DNA of 64,000 nucleotides from Collybiopsis luxurians FD-317 M1 (Eukaryota > Basidiomycota > Agaricomycetes > Agaricales > Omphalotaceae): positions 720,537 through 784,536 of the forward strand of contig KN834757.1 of assembly GCA_000827265.1 (NCBI GenBank), in the 5' to 3' direction. Of this stretch, positions 24,332 through 35,652 are shown one piece after another. Position 1 is the stretch's first letter, and each line of letters opens with the position of its first letter. A model generated the notes under the pieces. That model made no database searches. It saw only the letters and a program-made list of their open reading frames with translations, and had not been told where the DNA came from. A program made the position numbers and the translations under genes.

Positions 24332-25758
24332 CTACTTAAACCCACCCCAAATGTCTCCAAACGCGTCATCCTGTTTCTTCTGCGCCGGCGTAGCTGACGA
24401 GAACGACCCAAACAGATCCTGACTAGCTCCAGGCGCTGCGGGCGCCATGGTCGTCGATGAATTTCCCCAAATATTACCACTGCTCGCGAACAGATTGGGT
24501 TGCTGCTGCGGTGGGTGCTGAGGCTGCGGTGGATATACCATCGTAGGTTGATCACCCCATACATTCTGGACAGGCAAAGCAGGCGCAGCGTTCCATCCAG
24601 AGCTCGTACCCCACATTCCAGTCCCATTCGATCCCATCATACTCGTAACAGGAGCTTGAGCAGCTGAGACAGGAGCAGCACCCCAGGGCGATGCCGCTGC
24701 CTGAGAAGGTACGCCAGCGAAGTTACCGAATCCAGGATTCACTGCGGCCGACTGAGGCGGAGCGGCAGAGAAGAGCGAAAGTATGTCCTGCTTCATATCT
24801 TTTTTCGGCTCGGGGGATGTATTGCTCGATGTATTGTTATTCATGGTCGGAGGCGCATGGAAGTCGAGAGTGAAAAGATCATTCTGGAGGGCTGGGGCTG
24901 GGGCTGGGGGAGCTGTTGCCGCTGCTGCTTGGGACTGAGGTGTAGCTACGGATGCTGCGCCCACTGGTTTGTTCACGAGCCCAGCAGAAAGTAACTGATG
25001 CCTTGTAGATGCGGCGGAACCTGGAGAACGTGTAGCAGAAACGCTGCTCGTTTGGGCATGAGAAGCGCGCGATGAATTGGTGACAGGAGTTTGCTGTTGT
25101 ACAGGAGTTGTAGGAGCTGATGGTGGTGCAGGAGCTGTCGTTACGCCGTTCGCAAGCACTGAGGGATCCGACGGAGGAGGTCCTTCTAAAGCCCATCGGC
25201 GCGATTCGTATTTCGAGCGAATAAAAGATTCAATTTTACTATGATGGAACCAAGTGTTAGTTTCAAAAACAAAAATCCAGAAGGGCACACTCACTGATCC
25301 GGCGGTATATGCCCTGCCTTTAGATGAGCTTCCCAGTATAGATTCGCCAGACGATTGCCCCATTTTTGAATCGACTAAGAGTTAAATTAGCTCTGGTTTC
25401 AATCAGAGTACCGGCAGACATACCTCCATCTGCTCTGGTGTCCAAACATCTAGGTCTACAGACTTTACCTTGCTGATATGGGTGCCCATTGAACGATGAA
25501 TGCCTGAGCAGCGTATACAAACGAAAACCCCACTAGAGCGTATCAGCTGGACGTTCAGCACTTAAGTTTGAAATATTTACATATTCCATGAAGCCCAGCG
25601 AGCATCTGCAAGATATTAAATAAAAGATTCAGAAATTTCAAAAATTACAACTTGCCATTTCGTTTACAATCCGCGCAGATTTTGTTTTCCGGGATCTTGA
25701 CAAGCTCTCTGAGGGTCCTGGCGTGTCTTTCCGTCGTGGTTTTGTCTTGTCTCGACAT
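24332..25758 (-). CDS. ArfGAP-domain protein (AGE2/SMAP-like)
   Basis: GTPase-activating protein for Arf, acting in vesicle budding at the Golgi and endosomes. The ATG at 25758 gives [20 protein letters not shown] and the first half of the zinc finger ([10 protein letters not shown]). After short introns come [20 protein letters not shown], the second Cys pair and the catalytic Arg, then [18 protein letters not shown] and [14 protein letters not shown] final large exon (25300-24332) has [18 protein letters not shown], which ends the domain. It is followed by about 300 residues rich in Ala, Pro, Gln and Ser with FG/WG-type adaptor-binding motifs, and ends FGDIWGGFK. Five exons are inferred. 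Only about 40 bases separate its start from the left end of the P450 repeat unit. Confidence 0.92.
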
Positions 25759-26344
25759 CGTGTGCTGGAGGTACGGAAGGGAATGAATTTAGCGGGCAAG
25801 CGCCCGTCGGGCGCTATTAGACCAGCAATAAGCGCTTTCAATTTTCGCCTTCTGAAAAATGAAGAATGCGGTGGCCTGCGCAAGCGACCTGCCAACTATG
25901 TATATGAGCAGCTATGTGCAATACACAGCATCGCGCTGGCGTGTCCTATCATTCGTCTGGACAACTTCCAACAGATGCAAAAATGTAGAGCGCCCTTTTT
26001 TTTTTTCATTTCTTGTCAAGCAGATCAATACTCAGCACAAACTCAGCATACGCTTTCCAAACATATTTCGATTTCCTTTCGCACAATCCAATAGACGACA
26101 GAACTTTAAATGTATGTCGCACTATTTCTAGTCAGCATTCTGTTCACAGGGCTTTCATGCGACTCATTGTTCGTTAATTGATTGAGCTGACTTCGTAGCA
26201 TCCTCCGGATTGCCGTGTAATGTAGAAGCCGCTAACTCGTCAGGAGATGGCCTGAGTGACATACATGAGACTACTTCATGTTGCCGACTCCGCTTATAAG
26301 TACAGAGGCCAGATTTGACTTCATTTTTCCCACTCACTCCGATC
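25759..26344. other. Leader region of P450 array, unit 1
   Basis: Shared promoter space of ArfGAP (-) and P450 copy 1 (+). It includes the perfect palindrome AGCGCCCG-T-CGGGCGCT at 25799-25815 and a TATA-like CTTATAAGTAC about 50 bases before the P450 ATG. No gene is supported. Confidence 0.5.
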
Positions 26345-28293
26345 ATGTACTACACCTTGATTGTCTCTTCATGCTTATCCTACTTGGTAACCCTAGCGAT
26401 CTACCGCCTTTTCCTTCATCCACTTCACAAATATCCGGGTCCAATCTTTGCAGCGTTGACGGACTGGTATGAAGCATATCACAACATCGTTAAACGCGGA
26501 GGGCTGGTAGCCGAAATCGACAGGCTTCACAAAATTCACGGTGAGCCTCGCAGTCTCCCTTACAGCAGCCTCTAGGTCAAACGTTCGGTATCAGGTCCTG
26601 TAATTCGAGTTGGTCCAAATAAAGTCGGTTGAAATTGTTCATAGGTCTCCGTGGAAGTTCCTCACACGCATCCAATACAGCTGCATTTCAACGATAGACA
26701 TGCATACCATGATATATATACATATGGGTCAACACTGGTCAAAGAGCGTAATTTCTATTACGGAATCTCAGGCCATGCACCCGAAGGAATTGTTACTACA
26801 TGCGATCCTCAAGAAGCGAAGAGAAGAAGAGGGTTATTAGGACCCTTGTTTTCTCGTCAAGCGTTGGTAGAACTTGAATATACAATTCAAAAAAAGGTAG
26901 AAACACCTGGCTTTCCGACCTTGGTCGTGACTTTTCTATTTAATCCCTCGATTGAACAGGTCGACCAACTTATAACTTTGCTTGAGGAGTGCTACAGCTC
27001 GCAAAACTCGAGTGCAAACATATCTTTGGCTTACCGTTCTCTCACCACCGACGTCATTACCGAATATTGCTTTGCCGACGCTACTAACACCCTTGCTGCC
27101 CCCGATTTCTCCCATCCAATAGTTAAAAGTGTGCACGATTTTATCGGCCGGGTTTGGTATCAGCGTCATTTCCCTTTCATAATCAAGATCATAACAAGTG
27201 TACCTCCTAACCTGGTTTTATCGCTCTTTCCCGTTTTCAAAGGTTTCCTGGATATGAAAGAGAAGCATGAACGACAGGTTGACAATCTTATCTGTAACCC
27301 GGCTGCTTTGTCCCATACAACTCATGAGACAATTTTTCATCACCTTTTGGAGCCAAAAAATCCAGGTTTACGGTTATCCAGGGATATACTAGTCCAGGAA
27401 GCTTTCACCCTCTTGGCAGCCGGCAGCGACACAGTTGGACATCAATGCACCGTCGGGACATACTTTGCATTAAAAAACCCTTCAATTGGTCGAAAACTTA
27501 CCAAGGAGCTACATGAAATATGGCCAGATAAAGGCAGACCGATGAGTTTCGTTGCCCTTGAAAAGTTACCATACTTAGTCTATGATTTCTTGCTTTGACT
27601 TTACCACTTCGAGTAACGGGAGTACTTTACAGACTGCATTCATCAAAGAAACACTTCGCATTTCTATCGGTATTGTCCACCCTCTTCCTCGAATCATCAG
27701 TCAAGATGCCGCAGAAATTGGTGGTCTGAAAATACCTGCTGGTGTGAGTGATTTTTGTGATTTGTCAATGTATAAATTTCCAATCTCTGTATCAAGACCA
27801 TTGTGGAAATGAGCCACTTTTTTATGCTCATGAACAAAGAGGTCTTTCCCCACCCATATACATTCAATCCGGATCGATGGCTAGTTGGAGAAACAAAGGA
27901 CATGATGCTCGATCTTGTTACATTCAGTAAAGGATCTCGTATGTGGTAAGCTCAGATTTTTATACTAGTAGGAAGTCAATTTAGATGTGTTTAGTTTGGG
28001 AATCAAGTACGGCAACCTTTTCCATGAATGAAAACTGCAAATATTAAGCTTCTCTATCACAGTCTAGCATGGACCGAATTATATCTCATCTTCGGCAATA
28101 TCTTTCGAAAACTTGACTTGACGCTTGTGGCTGAAGAAGAGTGAGTGGATTCTAAGGCATGCCATGGACTTCTAAAAGTTCTCACCATCTTTTTAGACGA
28201 AGTGAATTCAGCCTCGAAACTATGTCGGACTTTGTCGCTGCACAATGGAAGCAATTTGACTATAAAGTGTTCGTCAAAAGGGTGTATGAATGA
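26345..28293 (+). CDS. Cytochrome P450, array copy 1 (trichodiene-oxygenase-like class)
   Basis: ER-bound heme monooxygenase. The ATG at 26345 gives an anchor (LIVSSCLSYLVTLAIYRLFL) and the hinge HPLHKYPGP. Exon joins: KIHG to GPVIRVGPNK (intron about 26540-26593), then LHFNDRHAYHDIYTYGSTL (intron about 26622-26681), RRRGLLGPLFSRQAL, an intron to VDQLITLLEECYS, the I-helix AAGSDTVGHQ, EKLPYL, an intron to FIKETLRISIG (ExxR), GGLKIPAG, and FNPDRWL. The heme loop FSKGSRMCLGIN is completed by a 12-nt micro-exon at 27995-28006 between two introns. The last exons give LAWTELYLIFGNIFRKLD and end MSDFVAAQWKQ..FVKRVYE at 28293. All key residues are present. The substrate is unknown. Confidence 0.87.
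27995..28006 (+). other. 12-nt micro-exon in the P450 heme loop
   Basis: TTTGGGAATCAA lies between ..TTTAG and GTACGG. Joined to TG (end of the previous exon) and TCTAGCATGG (next exon) it codes C-L-G-I-N-L-A-W, the expected heme-cysteine loop. Splicing without it gives a stop or loses the Gly. The same arrangement is found at 31048-31059 and 34163-34174. Confidence 0.75.
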
Positions 28294-29397
28294 TTTAGTG
28301 CGTGACGAGGACTAGGTGCTAAAGCTTTACTGTTGTCTTTTAATGATTCGTGGGTCATGAATACAAAAGTAATGCGAGAGCAAGGGGTGCTCAGTATTGA
28401 TATTGTAACGAGTTCTGAGCGTGATGATGTGAAGCAGAATGTGATACCTCCGACATTGCCTGAAATATAGATTGGAGACATCGTGACTTTGGAAGAAAAA
28501 AAAAAAAAAAAAACCTGTTTTCTTGGATACCAGGTCAGAGCAAATAATAAAGCAGAATGGGATAGCCTGTTGGAAGGGCAGTTTAAATTTCGGTTCCCTG
28601 AGTCCAGTAGTAATTTTTACAAACCCAGAGTCAGACCCATTTTGATAGTACTCGTGGTCACAGAAAGTATTGGTCCCCCCTATTCTGAGCATATCTTATT
28701 GAGGAAGACATGTTTTGACTTCAAATAAGTTGTACCCATTTTGTACAACCTGATTGATAATTTAGTGTAGCTGGTACAAACTTACTGTGGGAAATTCCTG
28801 CTGTGATATGAACTTCATGTACTGATTGCCTGGATATAAAACAAAGTATGATGCATGTCAAAAACTACAGCCACAAATATATATTTTGAGGACAAGTGCC
28901 CGTTGGGTGCTATTAGGCCAGAAATAAGCACTTTCAATCTTCGCTGTCTGAAAAATGAAAAATGCAGTTGCCTGCGATCTGCCAGCTATATGAACAGCGA
29001 TATGGAATACACAGCATCGCGCTGGCGTGTCCGACTATCATTTGTTTGGATAACAACAGATGCAAAAATGCAGGGCATCCTTTTTTCTTATTTCTTGTCG
29101 AACAGATCAAGAAGCAGTACTCAGCATACATATTTTGGTCTCTTTTTGCACAATACAATAGACGACAGAACTTTAAAATGTATGTGGCTCTCTCTTTTGT
29201 TCACAGGGCTTTCATGTGACTGATTGTTCATTAATTGATTGAGCGGACTTCGTATCTTCCTCCGGCGTGCCGTGTTATGTAGAAGCTGCTAACTCGTCAG
29301 GAGATGGCCTGAATGACATGCATGAGACTACTCCATATTGCTGACTTCGCTTATGGGTACGGAGGTCAGATTTGACTTGATTCTTCCCATCCACTCG
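28294..29397. other. 3' flank of P450 copy 1 and leader of unit 2
   Basis: No gene seen. An A-run lies at about 28497-28513. Sequence from 28890 repeats the leader of unit 1 with many substitutions; the palindrome of unit 1 is present but broken (AGTGCCCGTTGGGTGCT, three C-to-T changes). Confidence 0.6.
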
Positions 29398-31343
29398 ATG
29401 TACGCCTTGATTGTCACTTCATGCTTATCCTACTTGCTAGCGCTAGCGGTCTACCGCCTTTTCTTTCATCCACTTCACAAATATCCGGGTCCAACCTTTG
29501 CGGCGTTGACGGACTGGCATGAAGCATATCACAACATTGTTAAATGCGGAGGGTTGGTAGCCGAAATCGACAGGCTTCACAAAATTCATGGTGAGCCTCG
29601 CAGTCTCCCTTACAGCAACCTCTAGGCCAAACGTTCGGTATCAGGTCCTGTAATTCGAGTTGGTCCAAATAAAGTCGGTTGAAATTGTTCATAGGTCTCC
29701 GTTGAAGTTCCTCACACGCACCCGATACAGCTGCATTTCAACGATAGACATGCATACCATGATATATATACATATGGGTCAACACTGATCAAAGAACGTA
29801 ATTTTTACCATGGGATTTTGGCTCATTGCCCCAATGGCATCGTTTCTACGTGCGATCCTCAGGAAGCGAAGAGAAGAAGAGGATTATTGGGACCCTTGTT
29901 TTCCCGTCAAGCGTTGCTCGAACTCGAGTATACAATTCAGAAAAAGGTGTGCTTGGAATCAAGAATCACTCAACTTTCATGCCTTGATCCTGACTTTTTA
30001 TCGATTCAACAGGTCGACCAGCTCGTAACTTTGCTTGAGGAATGCTACAGCTCCCCAGACTCAAGTGCGATGTTATCTTCCGCTTATCGCTCCCTCACCG
30101 CCGATGTTATTACCGAATATTGCTTTGCCGACTCCACCAACACCCTTGCTGACCCGAATTTCGCCCATCCAGTAGTTCAAAGTGTGCACGACTATGTAGA
30201 CCGGATTTGGATTCAGCGTCATTTTCCCTTCATAATCAAGTTCATGACAAAAGCACCTCCTAACATTGTTTTATGGTTGCTTCCCGCTTTTCAAAGCTAC
30301 CTGGACATGAAAGAGAAGTACGAACGACAGATTGACAATCTTCTCCGTAACCCAGAAGCTTTGTCCAATACGACTCATGAGACGATTTATCATCACCTTT
30401 TGGAGCCAAAAGATCCAGCGTCACGGTTAACTAGGAATGTACTAGTGCAGGAAGCTTTCACTCTCGTGGCAGCCGGCAGTGAAACAGTTGGGCATCAGTG
30501 CGCCGTCGGAACATACTTTGCATTGAAAAACCCATCAATTGTTCGAAAACTTATCAACGAACTCCGCGAAGTATGGCCAGATAAAGGCAGACCGATGAGT
30601 TTTGTTGCCCTTGAAAAGTTACCATACTTGGTCTGTGATCTCGCGCTTTGACTGTACCACTTCGAGTAATGGGAGGGCTTCACAGACTGCATTCATCAAA
30701 GAAACACTTCGCATTTCTATTGGGCTTGTCCACCCCCTTCCTCGAATTGTTAGTCAAGAGGCCACGGAAATAGGCGGTCTGAAAATACCTGCTGGTGTGA
30801 GTGATTTTTGTGATTTGTCAATGTATAAATTTCCAATCTCTGTATCAAGACCATTGTGGAAATGAGCCACTTTTTTATGCTCATGAACAAAGAGGTCTTT
30901 CCCGACCCATATATATTCAATCCGGATCGATGGCTAGTTGGAGAAACAAAGGACATGATGCTCGATCTTGTTACATTCAGTAAAGGATCTCGTATGTGGT
31001 AAGCTCAGATTTTTATACTAGTAGGAAGTCAATTTAGATGTGTTTAGTTTGGGAATCAAGTACGGCAACCTTTTCCATGAATGAAAACTGCAAATATTAA
31101 GCTTCTCTATCACAGTCTAGCATGGACCGAATTATATCTCATCTTCGGCAATATCTTTCGAAAACTTGAGTTGACGCTTGTGGCTGAAGAGTGAGTGGAT
31201 TCTAAGGCATGCCATGGACTTCTAAAAGCTCTCACCTGCTTTTTAGACAAAGTGATCTTAGCCTCGAAACTATGTCGGACTTTGTCGCTGCACAGTGGAA
31301 GCAACAGGACTACAGAGTGTTCGTCAAAAGGGTGCATGAATGA
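29398..31343 (+). CDS. Cytochrome P450, array copy 2
   Basis: Same exon pattern as copy 1. The ATG at 29398 gives MYALIVTSCLSYLLALAVYR and HPLHKYPGP. It has the LHFNDRHAYHDIYTYGSTL exon, RRRGLLGPLFSRQAL, I-helix AAGSETVGHQ, FIKETLRISIG, FNPDRWL, heme loop FSKGSRMC plus micro-exon 31048-31059, and the end FVKRVHE at 31343. The frame is open throughout and the gene looks functional. One change at a usually conserved site is Glu for Asp in the I-helix (AGSET against AGSDT in copies 1 and 3). From about 30790 to 31190 it is nearly identical to copy 1, introns included, while the central exon differs at many residues. Confidence 0.86.
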
Positions 31344-32498
31344 CTTAGCGCGCATGACAAGGGCTAGGTGCTAAAGCTTTACTGTTGTCTTTTAATAATT
31401 CGTGGGTCATGAATACAAAAGTAATGCGAGAGCAGGGGGTAATCGGCATTAATATTGTAACAAGTCCTCAGGGTGATGTGAAGCAGAACGTGATACCTCC
31501 GACATTGCCTGAAATATACATTGGAGACATCATGACTTTGGAAGCTGAATTTGAAAAAAAAAAAAAACTGTTTTCTTGGATACCAGGCCAGAATGAATAA
31601 CAAAGCAGAACGGGATAGCTTGTTGCAACGCCCAGGTACTGAGTTGTATTAGCTCGGTACTTCCCTTATTTTACTGAACGCCCCTTGTGCGAGAGACAGG
31701 GAAGGGCAGTTTCGGTTCCCTGAGTCCGGTAATTTTTACAAACACAGAGTCACACCCATTTTGATAGTACATAGTAACTCGAATATTCTATTGGACTTAA
31801 AAGCCTCGTTGATTGCGAGCGCCGTCCCGTATCCGAATGTCATGCATCCATCTGGAACGTAACAGTGCTTACGATTCAAGCGAGAAATCAAGTCGCCTAC
31901 TTCATGACCGTTGGCTCAATTCAAGAACAGCTCACGAATTATAGACTGTCTTCGACTTGTCAGTCAGATTTTCATTCGGAGAGAGCGCTTAGAGAGCCCC
32001 CCGATTGCTCTAGAAGCTTCTATCCTTATCAGCCTATTCAACCATGGCCCCACAATTTCATTCGGTTAACTTACAAAGAGTAAGTATGTAGACTGCGCCA
32101 TTTCTCTCATATCATGTATTCGGTTCACAAGCAGATCAAGAAGTAATACTTAACGCGCCGTGCGCGTGCTTTCTAGAAGAAGCATTTAAATATCATGGAC
32201 TTCTTTTGCACTTTCTAATGGCCGACAGAACTATGTACGTGGCAGCCTTCCGATCAGCACTTTGTTCACCAGGTTCTCATTTAATTCATTGGTTGTTAAT
32301 TAACTGGGCCAGTGTTATGGCGGGCCTCCCCTAACTTCATCCCATGTATGGTTAGATGTATTGAGTAGAGGCCGCTGTCTCGTCAGGAGATGCTTACTCC
32401 GAATAAGACATTGAACATATGTCATGCCATTGGCTTCGCCTATGTATAAGTGGAAAGCTCAGATTGACTTCAGCTTTCAAGTTGGTTTCCCCAACTCG
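31344..32498. other. 3' flank of P450 copy 2 and leader of unit 3
   Basis: No gene supported. Downstream of copy 2 an extra stretch of about 75 bases (about 31625-31700) interrupts the alignment with the copy 1 flank. From about 32330 the sequence again resembles the P450 leaders (CTCGTCAGGAGATG). Confidence 0.5.
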
Positions 32499-34469
32499 AT
32501 GTATACCTTACTCGTCTCTTCATGTTTCTCATACTTGATAGCCCTAGCGACCTACCGCCTTTTCTTTCATCCGCTCCACAAATATCCAGGTTCAATCTTT
32601 GCAGCGTTGACCGACTGGTATGAAGCATATCACAATATTGTTAAATGCGGAGGGCTTGTAGCTGAAATCGACAGGCTTCACAAAATTCACGGTGAGCCTT
32701 GCATTTCTACTTGCAGCAACCTCTAGGTTAAACGTTCGTTATCAGGTCCTGTGATTCGAATTGGTCCAAATAAAGTCGGTTGAAATTGTTCATAGTTTGT
32801 CTCCGCCGAAGTTCCTCACACGCATTCAATACAGCTGCATTTCAACGATAGACGTGCATATCATGACATATATACATACGGGTCGACACTGTTCAAAGAC
32901 CGTAATTATTATCACGGAATTTTGGCTCATTGCCCCGAGGGCACCATTACTACATGCGATCCTCAGGAAGCGAAGAGAAGAAGAGGATTATTGGGACCCT
33001 TGTTTTCCCGTCAGGCGTTGCTCGAACTCGAGTATACAATTCAGAAAAAGGTATATTTGAATTAAGAAATACCAAGTTTTCCCGCCATGACCCTGACTCT
33101 TTATTGATACCTCGATTTACAGGTTGATCAGCTTGTAAATTTGCTCGAGGAATGCTACAGCTCCCCAGACTCAAGTACAATGTTATCTTCAGCTTACCGC
33201 TCTCTCACCACTGATGTTATTACCGAATATTGCTTTGCCGATTCTACCAACACCCTTGCTGACCCAAAATTCGCCCATCCAGTAGTTCAAAGTGTCCGCG
33301 ACCTTATAGACCGGGTTTGGATTCAGCGTCACTTCCCTTTCATAGTAAAAATTATCACAAAATTGCCTCCCGCTTTTATTCTGTGGCTCCTTCCCCCCTT
33401 CCAAAGTTATCTCGACATGAAGGAGAAGTATGAGCGACAAATCGACAATTTCATCCGTAACCCAGACGCTTTCTCTAATACAGATCATGAGACAATTTAT
33501 CATCATCTTTTGCAACCAAAAGATCCAGGATTGCGACTATCTAAACATGTGCTAGTCCAGGAAGCTTTCAATCTCGTCCCTGCAGGGAGTGATACAGTTG
33601 GGCACACATGTACCGTAGGGACATATTTTGCACTGAAGGACCGATCAATTCTCCAAAAACTGACCAAGGAGCTTCGTGAAGTATGGCCCGATATGGGCAG
33701 ACCGATGAGTTTCGTTGCTCTTGAAAAGTTACCATACTTGGTCTGTGATTTCTTGCTTTGACTTTACCACTTCAACTAATGGTAAGGACTTTACAGACTG
33801 CATTCATCAAAGAATCACTTCGCGTTGGTCTTGGTCTCGTCCATCCTCTTCCTCGCATCGTGAATCAAGAAACCACGGAGATAGGCGGTCTGAAGATACC
33901 TGCTGGCGTAAGTGAGTTTTGTAACTTGACAACTTGTGAATTAACAGTCGCTCCCCATAAAGACCGTAGTGGCAATGAGTCATTATTTCATGCACACGAA
34001 TGCAGATATCTTCCCCGACCCCCATGTATTCAATCCAGACCGATGGTTAGCTGGAGAAACCAAAGATATGACGCTCGATCTCGTATCATTCAGCAAAGGG
34101 CATCGCATATGGTAAATTTAGATCATGCTTCTATAGTGAGAAGTCAACTGAAATCCGTCTAGTTTAGGAATCAAGTACAGTAACCTTTTCCTGTGTAAAA
34201 ACTCTGACTCTGAAGCCTCTCTTTCACAGTCTAGCATGGACCGAATTATATCTCATCTTTGGAAATATCTTTCGAAAACTTGATTTGCAGCTTGTTGACA
34301 CAACTGAGTAAGTGGTTTCTGAGGCTTACCATGGACTTTGAGAAGCTCTAATCTTGAGGTTATTTTCTTTAGACAAAGTGACCTCAATCTCGAAAGTATG
34401 TCGGACTTTATCGCCCCCCAGTGGAAGCAACTCGACTACAAAGTATTCGTCAAAAGGGTGCATGAATGA
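32499..34469 (+). CDS. Cytochrome P450, array copy 3
   Basis: Same exon pattern. The ATG at 32499 gives MYTLLVSSCFSYLIALATYR, then HPLHKYPGS (Pro to Ser in the hinge end), LHFNDRRAYHDIYTYGSTL, RRRGLLGPLFSRQAL, I-helix PAGSDTVGHT, FIKESLRVGLG (ExxR), FNPDRWL, and heme loop FSKGHRIC with the 12-nt micro-exon at 34163-34174. It ends FVKRVHE at 34469. It is the most diverged of the three. No stop or frameshift was noticed, so a working gene is likely. Confidence 0.85.
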
Positions 34470-35016
34470 CTTATGACGGCGAGTGCTAAAGCACTACGGG
34501 CTTAATTGTTGCGTTTGTACCATGAACAGTATGAGAATGGTGGCAATAAAACTTGAAAAACACGCGAAAGATGGGCATCTGTGAAATTCTCACACTCAGT
34601 ATCAAAAATCTCACGGTCAATGAATGAGCTTCATACCTTGCTCTCCAACTAGTTCGTAATTCAAGCTTCAAGTGCCACCATTCTTTTTCTCAAGTACGGT
34701 TGGTACATGGTTCAATGAACGTGCACAATCACAAAGGTCAAAAAAACCTCGGATACAATCGACATCACTGAAATGAACTCCATCATCTATGATGGTCCCT
34801 CAGCGCTGCACTTGGAAGTTCAAAATGCAATAGCGGCGGTTGAAAAATACTCAGAATATTGTACAAAGTTTGTATGTTATCTACTTCTCCGAGACATCTT
34901 ACGCCCCCGATTCCAGTTCGCAGTCATTCTACTAATAATCCAGAATCGGTGTTTCAGCTTCTCAGTTTTCGTTCACCCTCGACGCCTACCTGTTCAGCTA
35001 CGGCAGCCGCACTTGA
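34470..35016. other. Convergent intergenic region
   Basis: Between P450 copy 3 (+) and the lectin gene (-). No gene, repeat or RNA seen; an open frame at 34773-35075 has no family features. Confidence 0.45.
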
Positions 35017-35652
35017 TTAGACCTGCACAAAATTCCAGGTCTGGTTTTTGCCCTCCCACTTGCCCCACAAAGTAACCGGGGTTCCATTGTTTGGGTTTCC
35101 GTGGTCGGAAAGGTCGATGTTCATCGCGGTGGGTGCTCTTGGGACGTACACCCTACGTAATGATTGATTAGATGGATGATACAGGTCGTACAAGTTCAAA
35201 CATGCAAGTAGGTGGACAGGCTTACCTGTGAAGGTTTCTATCGTTGTTATCAGGGTAGATATCCCACTCGACGGGATAGTCAACGCCGACAAGAGGTGTT
35301 CCGTCCCTAGGGGGTCCCTCAAAGCCAAGGTACTTTCCAGTAGCTCTGTTGCGGAAGGTCCAATGTTCGCCCTCGACTTGCTCAAGGTGCCACTGGAAAA
35401 GAAGAGCATCAATTTTTACTGATCAATATCCACACGGACGAATACACCGACTTTCTGGTTATCTCCCCCGTTGTCATTCCAGCCAATAACTGTAGAGAAG
35501 CAAAAGAATGCAATAATCAATTTCGACGCGTCTTGGACCGATAGAAAAGATAAAAACCTACTATTTTTTCCATCTGTTCCAGAGAGGTCCAGCACGCTGG
35601 ACTCGGCTTTTCCGTTGACCAATATGTAAGTGCAACCGGATCGGACAGACAT
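35017..35652 (-). CDS. Ricin-B-type (beta-trefoil) lectin-like protein
   Basis: Small carbohydrate-binding or protease-inhibitor-like beta-trefoil protein, a common abundant class in mushrooms; no signal peptide is seen, so it is probably cytosolic. The ATG at 35652 gives MSVRSGCTYILVNGKAESS and VLDLSGTDGKN. Three introns (about 35562-35491, 35450-35394, 35225-35155) join IIGWNDNGGDNQK, WHLEQVEGEHWTFRN and GKYLGFEG. The last exon holds MNIDLSDHGNPNNGTPVTLW and KNQTWNFVQV, stop 35017. The repeated LDLSG/NIDLSD and QxW motifs mark the trefoil repeats. A TATA box lies about 75 bases upstream. Confidence 0.85.

Larger units (their letters stand above)
25790..34500 (+). repeat. Tandem array: three diverged copies of a P450 repeat unit
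   Basis: Unit 1 (about 25.79-28.73 kb), unit 2 (about 28.88-31.78 kb) and unit 3 (about 32.2-34.5 kb) each hold an upstream leader, one P450 gene and a 3' flank. Leaders of units 1 and 2 match closely (25795-26340 and 28890-29397; shared words CACAGCATCGCGCTGGCGTG and CTAACTCGTCAGGAGATGG). Unit 3 keeps only the nearer part of the leader. The 3' flanks of units 1 and 2 also align, with a purine run near 28496 and 31556. Confidence 0.85.
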
